Assembly: GCA_030432295.1 (NCBI GenBank)
Contig: JAUIHI010000004.1
Coordinates: 62,001-126,000, forward strand
Direction of reading: 5' to 3'
Origin: Anaerolineae bacterium
GTDB lineage: Bacteria; Chloroflexota; Anaerolineae; Caldilineales; Caldilineaceae
Length of the DNA stretch: 64,000 nt
The notes under the pieces: model-generated
Told to the model about the DNA's origin: nothing
What the model saw: the letters and a program-made list of their open reading frames with translations, nothing else
The model's database searches: none
Program-made: the position numbers and the translations under genes
Shown: positions 15,568 to 23,388 of the stretch, in pieces
Numbering within the stretch: position 1 is the first letter of the stretch
Layout of the letters: every line of letters begins with the position of its first letter

Positions 15568-18120
15568 ATGAACATATCGGGACACATTTCCGTTTTCCCC
15601 AAACTGCCGGACAACATCGCCCGGCTTCACGAACTGGCCTATAACCTCTGGTGGAGCTGGAATCCCAAGGCCCAGGCCCTCTTTTCCTCTCTGGACGGGG
15701 AACTGTGGCGCAGCGTCAACCAGAATCCGGTGCGCTTTCTGCGCCGCGCCCGCCAGGAACTGCTCAACCAGGCCGCGGCCAACGACGAATGGCTGGCCCG
15801 CTTTGCTGGGGTGCTGGCTGATTTTGACGCCTATATGCACCCCCAGGCCAACACCTGGCACAGGCGCACCTACGGCGACCGGGACCCCGCTACCATCGCC
15901 TATTTCAGCGCCGAATTCGGCCTGCACGAGGCCCTGCCCATCTACAGCGGTGGCCTGGGCATTCTCAGCGGCGACCACTGCAAAGAGGCCAGCGATCTGG
16001 GCCTGCCCTTTGTGGGCGTGGGTTTTCTCTATCCCCAGGGCTACTTCACCCAGCGCATCACCGACGACGGCACACAGGAAGCCCTCTACGAGAAGCTCGA
16101 CTTCTCCGAAGTGCCCGCTACCCCTGCTCTGGACCCCAGCGGCCAGCCTGTGCTGATCCACGTGGACCTGCCGGGACGCACGGTCTATGCGAAAGTCTGG
16201 CGGATTCAGGTGGGGCGTATCCCTCTTTATCTGATGGACACGGATGTGGAGCGCAACGCGCCCCAGGATCGGGAACTGAGTGCCCGGCTCTACGGCGGCG
16301 ACCACGAAATGCGCATCAGCCAGGAATTTGTGCTGGGCATCGGCGGCGTGCGGGTGCTGCGTGCCCTGGGGCTGAACCCATCGGTCTGGCATATGAACGA
16401 GGGCCACTCGGCTTTCCTCAATCTGGAGCGCATCCGGGAGATGGTGCAGCAGGGCCTGCCCTACGAGGCCGCGGTGGAAGCCGTGCGCGCGGGCAGCATC
16501 TTCACCACCCACACGCCTGTCCCTGCCGGCCACGACGCCTTTGCCTTTGAGCTGATGGAGAAATTCTTCTGGCAGTTCTGGGGGCAGATGGGCATCGACC
16601 GGGAGCGCTTCCTCAATCTGGCCCGTCACGAGCAGAGCTGGGGGCCGGAGTTCAGCATGACTGTCCTTGCCTTCCACCTGAGCGCCTACCACAACGGTGT
16701 CAGCGAACTCCACGGCCATGTGAGCCGGGATATGTGGAAGGAGATGTGGCCGGGCACACCGGTTGGGCAGGTTCCGATTACCTACATCACCAACGGTGTG
16801 CATACGGGCACCTGGCTGGCGGGCGAACTGCGGGAACTCTACGACCGCTATTTACAGAGCGACTGGCTGGAAGAGGTGGACGATCCGGCCACCTGGGATG
16901 CCCTGACAACTGTGCCTGACGGCGAACTGTGGGCCGTGCACAACCAGCGCAAGGTCAAAATGGTGGACTTTGTGCGGGATCGGGTGGCCCGCCAGTACAC
17001 CCGCCACGGCGAAGGCCCCCGACGTCTGGCCGAAGCCAATCACCTGCTCGACCCCAACGCGCTGACACTGGGCTTTGCCCGACGCTTCGCCACCTACAAG
17101 CGGGCCACGCTGATCTTTCGGGATTTGGAGCGCATCAAACGCATCCTCACCGACCCGGAGCGGCCTGTGCAGATCGTCTTTGCGGGCAAGGCCCATCCCC
17201 AGGACGAGCCGGGCAAGGCGCTGATCAAGCGCATCTACGAACTGAGCCAGGAGCCGGAACTGGTGGGCAAGATCGTCTTTGTGGAAAACTACGATATGAA
17301 TGTGGCCCGCCATCTGATTGCGGGCGTGGATGTCTGGCTCAACACCCCCCGCCGCCCCTACGAGGCCAGCGGAACCAGCGGCCAGAAGGCGGCCCTGAGC
17401 GGTGCGCCCAACTTCAGCATTCTGGACGGCTGGTGGCGGGAAGGCTACGACGGCACAAACGGCTGGGCCATCGGCGAGGAGCGGGAGTATAAGGACACGG
17501 AGACCCAGGACGAGGCCGACGCCCTCAGCTTCTACGCCACATTGGAGGACGAACTGCTGCCCCTCTTCTTCGAGCGGGACAGCACGGGGCTGCCCACGGG
17601 CTGGCTGGAAAAGATGCGCCGCTCGATTGTCACCTGTGGCCCCCAGTTTTCCATGCGCCGGATGGTGAAGGAGTATACGGAGCGGCTCTACCTGCCTGCC
17701 CTGTCCACCGGTTCCGCGGCCGCCGCGGAGGGCTACACATCCGCCCGGGACCTGGCCGAATGGAAGCGCAGGGTGCAGGAGAGTTGGTTTGGCGTCAATC
17801 TGCAACTGGTGCAGGGCGCGCCGGTCCAGGCCGCGGTGGGCGACGCCATCAGCCTGACCGCCCGGCTCTGGCCCGGTCGCCTCTCCGTCGAGGACCTGGC
17901 CGTGGAGATTGTGACCGGGAGTGACGGAGGCGCAGACTTCGGCGACGATCCGGTGGTCATCCCTATGCAGCCTGGCGAGCGTCACAGCGATGGCAGCCTC
18001 GACTACACCGGCAGCCTCTCCCCCGACGAGAGCGGTCGCCTGGCCGTGGGCGTGCGTGTGCGCCCCAGCCACCCGGGGATGGTACACGCGTTTGAGTTGG
18101 GGCTGGCGCGCTGGGTGTAG
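15568..18120 (+). CDS. glgP: Alpha-glucan (glycogen/maltodextrin) phosphorylase, GT35 (850 aa)
   Basis: Releases glucose 1-phosphate from alpha-1,4-glucans with pyridoxal phosphate. The N-terminal DUF3417 block (LPDNIARLHELAYNLWWSWN) marks the short bacterial/archaeal type of phosphorylase. Further blocks are YFSAEFGLHEALPIYSGGLG, ILSGDHCKEASDLGLP, VWHMNEGHSAF, and EASGTSGQKAALSGAPNFS, where Lys607 is the expected pyridoxal-binding lysine. Length of about 850 is usual for this subfamily. ATG is preceded by GAGGACTCCT. It ends before a strong bidirectional terminator facing a convergent gene. Together with the debranching enzyme and CBM48 genes near 1 kb it implies a glycogen store. Confidence 0.95.
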   Translation: MNISGHISVFPKLPDNIARLHELAYNLWWSWNPKAQALFSSLDGELWRSVNQNPVRFLRRARQELLNQAAANDEWLARFAGVLADFDAYMHPQANTWHRRTYGDRDPATIAYFSAEFGLHEALPIYSGGLGILSGDHCKEASDLGLPFVGVGFLYPQGYFTQRITDDGTQEALYEKLDFSEVPATPALDPSGQPVLIHVDLPGRTVYAKVWRIQVGRIPLYLMDTDVERNAPQDRELSARLYGGDHEMRISQEFVLGIGGVRVLRALGLNPSVWHMNEGHSAFLNLERIREMVQQGLPYEAAVEAVRAGSIFTTHTPVPAGHDAFAFELMEKFFWQFWGQMGIDRERFLNLARHEQSWGPEFSMTVLAFHLSAYHNGVSELHGHVSRDMWKEMWPGTPVGQVPITYITNGVHTGTWLAGELRELYDRYLQSDWLEEVDDPATWDALTTVPDGELWAVHNQRKVKMVDFVRDRVARQYTRHGEGPRRLAEANHLLDPNALTLGFARRFATYKRATLIFRDLERIKRILTDPERPVQIVFAGKAHPQDEPGKALIKRIYELSQEPELVGKIVFVENYDMNVARHLIAGVDVWLNTPRRPYEASGTSGQKAALSGAPNFSILDGWWREGYDGTNGWAIGEEREYKDTETQDEADALSFYATLEDELLPLFFERDSTGLPTGWLEKMRRSIVTCGPQFSMRRMVKEYTERLYLPALSTGSAAAAEGYTSARDLAEWKRRVQESWFGVNLQLVQGAPVQAAVGDAISLTARLWPGRLSVEDLAVEIVTGSDGGADFGDDPVVIPMQPGERHSDGSLDYTGSLSPDESGRLAVGVRVRPSHPGMVHAFELGLARWV

Positions 18121-18145
18121 GCATTCCTCGCGACAGCTTTGCAGC

Positions 18146-18189
18146 AAAAAGAGAGCACTGACAGTGTCCACTGTCAGTGCTCTCTTTTT
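18146..18189. terminator. Bidirectional terminator, 21-bp stem
   Basis: Bases 18146-18166 and 18169-18189 are perfect reverse complements around a two-base centre, with A5 at one end and T5 at the other. It lies between the convergent glgP and secreted beta-propeller genes and can end transcription in both directions. Confidence 0.85.
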
Positions 18190-18282
18190 AAGTGCATTCG
18201 ACGGGGCTGGCCAGGGCCAGGCTCATAACGCCCCACCTTCTCTTGGAAGCACCAGCGCTGAGCGATTCCGATTGAACATTGC

Positions 18283-20103
18283 TCAGCGCTGGACCGCAGG
18301 CAGGAATATCTGGGCCAGCGGGTGGATAGGGCCAACGCCCCCCTCGTTGATCGTGACCGATTGGGCTGGTCCCAGGGCAAAGGCGGGCTGGCCGGTATTC
18401 GCAGCCGTCACCGTGACTGCGCCCGTGTAGGCGAACAGGGTGGTTGCGTTGGCAGAAGCGTCGTGGCTGACGGCAAATGAGTCGGTTGCATCTCCCACTA
18501 CCGACGCTTGCGTGGTGCTGAGGACGAGCGACGGGGACAGGGCGTGCAGATTGAACAGGACGGCCCCCGTCTGCAGGGAGAGTTCCATGCCCGCCGCTGA
18601 TTGGGCAGATTGGTGGGGTCGAATTGCAGTTCGATCGGCTTCGCCTGTACACGCATCGGAGAGGAGTCGAAGCACCAATTCTGCTTTGTCTGGATGGGTT
18701 CCCAGAGAGAGTATCCAGAAGAGAAAGTTGTCACGCTCCTCCAGGTTACATTGGGCTTTGGCGCCCCCGTCCTGCTCCAGGGTAATCGTTTCACCGACCG
18801 CGGGTGGATGCTGCACACCGACTTCGATGGGACTCTCACCGCTCCCGCAACTGGCGTTTTTGTCCCTGGCCTGGCCTTGGGCCGCCTTGACGCAAAAACC
18901 GGCACCGAAACCCTCCCACACCAGCCGGGGCCGATTGCCCGGCAATTTGATCAACACCGGCGCATCACCCGTGCCCCCCACCAGGGAACCGTAGACCGAA
19001 CTGCCCGCCACATAGACGCTGCCGTCGAGAGGCTCGACGGCAACCCCTTCGATGGCTATGCCGAGATGTGTATTCGTGATCGGGCTGCCTGTAGGCGCAA
19101 AGCTGCTGAGCGTATACTGATTCGTCACCCCCCGGGCCTGGCCCACCGCCAGGATGGGATCCCCGCGCCGGGAATCCGCGGCCACATCCTGAATGGCACT
19201 GATCTGGTCGGTATCCTGCACCCATTCCACCACCCCATCCCCATCCAGCGCGGCCAGCCAACCCGGCCCTTTGGCTCCCCCCAGAAGAAGACGCCCCGCC
19301 CCATCCAGGGCAAGCGCATTGGGGAGCGCGCTGTTCCCCAAAGAATCGAGGGTGCGCAGCCAGCCCTGCTCTCCGCTGGCGGAGAGCATACTCACAAAGG
19401 GGACCCGAATGGTTCCGTCCTGCACGCCGAAACGCCCTGCCACAAAGACCGCACCGGTTCCGTCCCCGACCAGCGCATAGCTTAGGTCCGAAGCTGGGGT
19501 CCCCGAATCAAAGGATGTACTCCACCCCGGATTTCCATCGGTGTCAAAACGGCGCACATTGACCTGTCCACTGGTCCTGCCGCCCACTGCACTGGAGCCA
19601 TCCGGGTGGACGGCCAAGGCACGACGGGCGGTGCCCAGAGAAAGACCGGGCAATGCGCCAGAGGCAGTACGCCAGTGTTCGTTTCCCTGGCTGTCAAACT
19701 TGAGCAGGCGATAGCCGTTCAGACTGCCCAACACATAGACGTTGCCCTCGCTGTCCACCCCCACATCGAGAAAGCGATCGAATTTGTTGTCGTCCAGCCG
19801 CTTCTCCCACACCAGCCCGCCGCTGGCATTGAAACGGGCCAGCCAGGCGTCCAGGTCTGTGGCATCTTTGGCCTTGGCAACCTGCCCCACCACATAGATT
19901 TCTCCCAAGGAGCCAACGGCCACGCCAAAGGCACTGCCGCTTGTATCTGTGATCTCGCAGGCCCAGAGCGCGGGCAGAGGGGGTGAGGGCGCACATTGCA
20001 CAGTGGCCCCGGTTGCGTGGAGCGGGGGCAGATGGGCCAGGGCAAGAGCAAGGACAAGTACAACCAGCAGGCAGCGGACAAGCACAGGGCGCAGGCGTGA
20101 CAT
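18283..20103 (-). CDS. Secreted beta-propeller / FecR-like protein with LPAVQR tail (606 aa)
   Basis: A signal peptide (about 1-30, LLVVLVLALALAHLPP) is followed by repeats of the SBBP/PQQ-like kind: GEIYVVGQVAKAK, GNVYVLGSLNGYRLLKF, GAVFVAGRFGVQDG and GSVYVAGSSVYGSL, each with a short beta-hairpin and a trailing Phe-Asp or Leu-Asp. The C-terminal 110 residues (GAVLFNLHALSP, TTLFAYTGAVTVTAANTG, GPAQSVTINEGG) resemble a FecR-like domain. The last residues are AQIFLPAVQR, a tail shared with the large secreted protein ending at 59567. The start at 20103 is chosen from two adjacent ATGs by spacing to GGAGG. An extracellular role is likely; the ligand is unknown. Confidence 0.75.
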   Translation of the reverse strand: MSRLRPVLVRCLLVVLVLALALAHLPPLHATGATVQCAPSPPLPALWACEITDTSGSAFGVAVGSLGEIYVVGQVAKAKDATDLDAWLARFNASGGLVWEKRLDDNKFDRFLDVGVDSEGNVYVLGSLNGYRLLKFDSQGNEHWRTASGALPGLSLGTARRALAVHPDGSSAVGGRTSGQVNVRRFDTDGNPGWSTSFDSGTPASDLSYALVGDGTGAVFVAGRFGVQDGTIRVPFVSMLSASGEQGWLRTLDSLGNSALPNALALDGAGRLLLGGAKGPGWLAALDGDGVVEWVQDTDQISAIQDVAADSRRGDPILAVGQARGVTNQYTLSSFAPTGSPITNTHLGIAIEGVAVEPLDGSVYVAGSSVYGSLVGGTGDAPVLIKLPGNRPRLVWEGFGAGFCVKAAQGQARDKNASCGSGESPIEVGVQHPPAVGETITLEQDGGAKAQCNLEERDNFLFWILSLGTHPDKAELVLRLLSDACTGEADRTAIRPHQSAQSAAGMELSLQTGAVLFNLHALSPSLVLSTTQASVVGDATDSFAVSHDASANATTLFAYTGAVTVTAANTGQPAFALGPAQSVTINEGGVGPIHPLAQIFLPAVQR

Positions 20104-20661
20104 CATTTCCTCCCACTTCAGAGGGTCCCAGACACCCGGCAACCCAGCGTAAGCCAAGTTTGCCACACCAGCGGGGGATGGGTCAAGGCCATTGGCACAG
20201 CCCACAGGGTAATCGCGAGTTGGGAGGTAAGGGAGCAAATCCGCCGATTGAGCGGTGTCCTGAGCCTGTCGAAGGGTAGGCGATAAGGCCGCAACACATA
20301 CCCATTCAGGTCAAATCGCCGTATCGAAATCCAGGATTTGCGACCGTTCGGCCCGACTTGGCTTCACTTCGATACACTGCGCTACTCAGTACAAGCGATA
20401 CACCGTCTGAAGGCGGCACTCAGCCAGCGTCGAGCCTCACTACCATCGACTCGCAATTGCCCTACACAGCCCATCCCCCGCTGCCACCCCCTTCTGTCCG
20501 CGTATGGCAGTGGGGCGATAGCGGGCGCGCTGGCCCGGTTGCCCGACTATCCGCGGCGGGTCGATCCAAATGATTTTCGTGTTCGGCCTGTGGTACAATG
20601 AGCAGGCGCAATACAATCATATATGCGACAGGTATCAATCATTCATGCAGGAGGCGCCAGT
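20104..20661. other. 558-base gap with dispersed short repeats
   Basis: No gene is supported. Bases 20256-20276 hold a CCTGAGCCTGTCGAAGG motif, and 20363-20402 a CACTTCGA...CTCAGTACAAGCGATA motif, inverted relative to each other and related to the copy at 15455-15485. TACAAT near 20592 may be the -10 of the stress-protein promoter, but no good -35 box is seen. Confidence 0.5.
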
Positions 20662-21141
20662 ATGTTCAAACGCATTTTTGTACCCCTGGACGGTTCTCCC
20701 CTGGCAGAGAAGGCCCTCTTCTACGCCACCGGCCTGGCTCGCCAAAACGACGCACCTATCTATTTGGGATGGGTGATACAGATGCTGCCCTCAGGTGCAG
20801 GACCCGACCCCTATCTACTCCCCATCGACATTAGTACAGACGCCGAGAAGAAGCGGGCGGTTGACTACCTGTCGCGTATCAGCGCGGAACTGGAGCAGAA
20901 AAATATCCAGTGCAGCTACCAGGTGAGTGAAAGTTTCTCCATCTCAGCCGGCATCATCAAAATGGCCTCTCTGGTCAAGGCGGATGTCATTATCAAAACC
21001 AGCTACGGACGGCTGGGGATCAACCGCTGGTTCAACGGCAACGTGGCCGCGGAAATCCTGCAGCACGCGCCCTGCCCCCTGCTGCTGATCAAAATCAGCG
21101 ATTCGGACAAGATCGACGATACGGAGAAGGCAGAGGAATAG
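20662..21141 (+). CDS. Universal stress protein, UspA family (159 aa)
   Basis: A single Usp domain: MFKRIFVPLDGSPLAEKALFYA at the start, a central YQVSESFSISAGIIKMA, and KTSYGRLGINRWFNGNVAAE with LLLIKIS at the end. The canonical ATP-binding G-x2-G-x9-G(S/T) motif is altered here to YGRLGINRWFNGNVA, with G-x2-G partly kept, so nucleotide binding is plausible but not certain. The start at 20662 has AGGAGG seven bases upstream; a start 13 codons earlier is rejected. Transcribed towards the defence island, whose genes run the other way. Confidence 0.85.
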   Translation: MFKRIFVPLDGSPLAEKALFYATGLARQNDAPIYLGWVIQMLPSGAGPDPYLLPIDISTDAEKKRAVDYLSRISAELEQKNIQCSYQVSESFSISAGIIKMASLVKADVIIKTSYGRLGINRWFNGNVAAEILQHAPCPLLLIKISDSDKIDDTEKAEE

Positions 21142-21343
21142 CAAGACAGGAGAGCGGCAATTCCCACATTATCAAACCCCTGTCTACACACGCGCCGCTA
21201 TTGTAAACGCGCCGCTGCCTGTAGAAGGTTCTGAGAGTCTCCCTCAATCTTGGGTGGTTTTGTCATACCGCACGCACAGGCGGGCTGTGCTGTCCACGAT
21301 TTCCCAGCCGTGAAGGGCGTCGTGGCTGATGCGGTTCTGGGCT
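21142..21343. other. Unassigned stretch beyond the hsdM remnant
   Basis: A minus-strand frame here reads RISHDALHGWEIVDSTARLC and VRYDKTTQD before a stop; I do not recognise it. It directly follows the truncated hsdM fragment and may be debris from the element that replaced the rest of that gene. Confidence 0.3.
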
Positions 21344-21433
21344 TTAATAGTCGCCATAGGAAACGCTGTCGTCCCGCAGTACGTTGCAGTAGTTCCATAT
21401 GCGTTGGACGATGGCGAAAGATTCATTATTCAA
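21344..21433 (-). pseudogene. hsdM: HsdM (type I restriction methyltransferase) N-terminal remnant
   Basis: From a TTG at 21433 the minus strand reads AIVQRIWNYCNVLRDDSV then SYGDY and stops at once (29 codons). IVQ(R/K)(I/L)WNYCNVLRDDG(V/M)SYGDY is the recognisable opening of HsdM-type N6-adenine methyltransferases, normally about 480-700 residues long, so almost the whole gene is missing. Its TTG precedes the stop codon of the CBS-HEPN-DUF4268 gene by a few bases (overlap TTGAATAATG), showing that the two were one operon. The truncation point is a clean stop just after the motif. Confidence 0.7.
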
Positions 21434-22958
21434 GAGGCATCTTCTGTATAAGTGGCCGGAATGTATCAACCAGAATAATCATTGTCTTTACAGCCCATTC
21501 TTTTATGTCATTAAGCTTTTCCGGCGGATCAGTTATCGTCCCATCGCGCTCAACAAGAATCCGCGATGCTCGATGTTCATCTAGACGATCCCACAAGAAT
21601 GTGATTCCCGCTTGACGTTCGATTTCTTCTTTCTGGCTGTGAAGCCAGTCAAATGCTAATGAGTTTTTCTGGACGTCATTTGTATCAATATACAAATCAG
21701 TACGAAACTTCCCCTTCGAATCGAATGCCCAGCCAAATACAAAACCAGCACGGCCAGCAGCAAAGTACCACGAGCTCTTGACCCAAGTCTTGGTTGCCTG
21801 TGTAGTTCCAGGCCGACGCGCTTTGAGCAGTTCCAGTGCGTCTGAAAAAAAGAATTGGTACAGAACAGTGTTTGTTCGTTGGAATGTAACTGTTTCCGCT
21901 GTCAAGTCATACTCGCTGACCCGCCAACCGGCCCGCAGCCAAGCCTGAGATTGTCGGTGCCCTACACTGTCATTAGCCCACCAGCTTTGGTGGGTTCGTG
22001 CTGTTGGCGGTAGGGTTTCGCCCAGAATCTCTTCAACCTGCTCGAATGTAACTTGTACATCTCGGCTTCCGTCTCCCTGTTCTCGTAGCCAAGCGTAGAG
22101 TGGACGATACTTTCCGGATACAGCTTGAGATTCGGAGTTACCTGTTTCGACGATCTCTTTTTGAGGAGCGATTGACTCCACTACGGTCAGGTTCTTGGGC
22201 GACTGAGGCTTGGGACGAGAGACAAGCCATTCCCGACTACGCTGTAGGGCGTCGAATTGAACACTGGATACCTCATCTCGGAAGTGCATCAACTGGTTGC
22301 GGATCACCCGTACCTGCTCCATCAATGACTGAAACAGTTTCTTTGGCTCAAAATAGGTCTCAAACTTGGGCCAGTTCTTCTCTGTGGTGATAAAAAGCAC
22401 GTGGTCAAAGAAGGACATTTCTTCATACTGCTTGGCCGGACTAGACGTGTCTCGCTTGTCGATGCCAAAGGCCATAACCAAAGCCGTTCTCATCTTGGGC
22501 TCGGTGTCGCACGCAGTCTCGATGTACTGGCGCAAAGTGGTCTCGATGTCCTCGACGAGGATTAGCCCTTCGGTCAGTTCACGAAAAAAATGGGTGGCGT
22601 CATAATAGGTCAGGATACCCACAGGTTTCTTATCGCTTACAATCACCAGAGCATTGACGCTCTGCAACCGATCCAGTGCCTCAAAGATGTCTGCCTCTAG
22701 GGACAAGGTCACAGGCTTGTTCTGACAATGGCCCACCGGTAAATCGAAGAGGGAGACCTGTTCACTGATATGGTAATAAGTACGGGTGATGCTCTGCTCC
22801 GAGATCAGCCCGGTCAAACGCCCGGAAGAATCGACGACGGGCAATTGGCTGAAATCGTTGGCCACCATCGTGGTCAGGGCATCTCGCACAGTTTCCTGAT
22901 GAGTGACGCAGATGACTTGGCCACGGGATGATAACAAGCGCTCGACTGGATACAGCAT
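21426..22958 (-). CDS. CBS-HEPN-DUF7662-like-DUF4268 multidomain protein, putative defence effector (510 aa)
   Basis: Four parts can be read. Residues 10-125 are a CBS pair (VRDALTTMVANDFSQLPVVD, PVGILTYYDATHF), a fold that binds adenine nucleotides. Residues 130-235 look like a Swt1/HEPN-type domain, with RNQLMHFRDEV at 220-230 giving the R-x4-H motif of HEPN ribonucleases. Residues 282-360 (KYRPLYAWLREQGDGSRDVQ...SWWAN...AWLRAGWRV) resemble DUF7662. Residues 368-505 (WYFAAGRAGFVFGWAFDSKG, ITFLWDRLDEHRASRILVER) match DUF4268, common in restriction loci. Start ATG with AAGGAAG. It sits in a restriction island and overlaps a truncated hsdM. Domain names are from memory of motifs; the function as a nucleotide-sensing nuclease is inference. 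Confidence 0.75.
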   Translation of the reverse strand: MLYPVERLLSSRGQVICVTHQETVRDALTTMVANDFSQLPVVDSSGRLTGLISEQSITRTYYHISEQVSLFDLPVGHCQNKPVTLSLEADIFEALDRLQSVNALVIVSDKKPVGILTYYDATHFFRELTEGLILVEDIETTLRQYIETACDTEPKMRTALVMAFGIDKRDTSSPAKQYEEMSFFDHVLFITTEKNWPKFETYFEPKKLFQSLMEQVRVIRNQLMHFRDEVSSVQFDALQRSREWLVSRPKPQSPKNLTVVESIAPQKEIVETGNSESQAVSGKYRPLYAWLREQGDGSRDVQVTFEQVEEILGETLPPTARTHQSWWANDSVGHRQSQAWLRAGWRVSEYDLTAETVTFQRTNTVLYQFFFSDALELLKARRPGTTQATKTWVKSSWYFAAGRAGFVFGWAFDSKGKFRTDLYIDTNDVQKNSLAFDWLHSQKEEIERQAGITFLWDRLDEHRASRILVERDGTITDPPEKLNDIKEWAVKTMIILVDTFRPLIQKMPLE

Positions 22959-22992
22959 GATTCTGTCTTCCTTATGAGGTTGAGGTCGATTA

Positions 22993-23265
22993 CTATGATT
23001 GAACTACTGCTGATTGAACGCGCTGGATGGTGCGCCGGATTGGTGCGGATGTAGTTACGGATACGGTTGAACTCCGCCCGATCACGAATGATGCGATCCC
23101 AGTGTAGAACTTGTCTTCCATGACCTGCCAGTTCTTAACCCAGCGCGCATGTTCGGGGCTGCCCGAGAATTTGTACTGGTCGCGGCCTACAAAATCGCCG
23201 CCGACGACGGCACCGCTCTGGGTATCTATGGATGAGTCGGTTTCGTCTGGCTTGGGGACTGTCAT
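22993..23265 (-). CDS. Small protein with GGDFVGRDQ motif, 3' part fused to transposase debris (90 aa)
   Basis: The first half carries IDTQSGAVVGGDFVGRDQYK; the phrase GGDFVGRD(K/Q) is common in short linkers beside effector-associated domains and NTPases in bacterial conflict systems. The second half (from about residue 55, FYTGIASFVIGRSST) has no resemblance of its own: the neighbouring frame there encodes a Y1-transposase C-terminal fragment, so the gene probably ends in out-of-frame mobile-element sequence. A truncated conflict-system gene is the likeliest reading. Expression is unproven. Confidence 0.45.
   Translation of the reverse strand: MTVPKPDETDSSIDTQSGAVVGGDFVGRDQYKFSGSPEHARWVKNWQVMEDKFYTGIASFVIGRSSTVSVTTSAPIRRTIQRVQSAVVQS
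23030..23101 (-). pseudogene. C-terminal fragment of an IS200/RAYT-type Y1 transposase
   Basis: In the frame next to the 90-residue gene, the minus strand reads WDRIIRDRAEFNRIRNYI then RTNPAHH. This is the conserved C-terminal helix of REP-associated and IS200-like tyrosine transposases (HIIRxxxExxxIRxYIxxNP). Only about 25 residues remain. It differs from the intact RAYT at 28747-29280 (HVIRDETDFQRHLDYIHYNP), so it is a separate, older insertion. Confidence 0.6.
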
Positions 23266-23388
23266 TATATGATTGCTTCCGGTCCTACACTCCCACCGTC
23301 CGCCGCCCGGCTTCGCTGATCGCCCACGTCCCTCACTGCGAGTCAGCCAGCATCAACTCCTCTTTATCAGTGTGGGTAATGCGACAGA

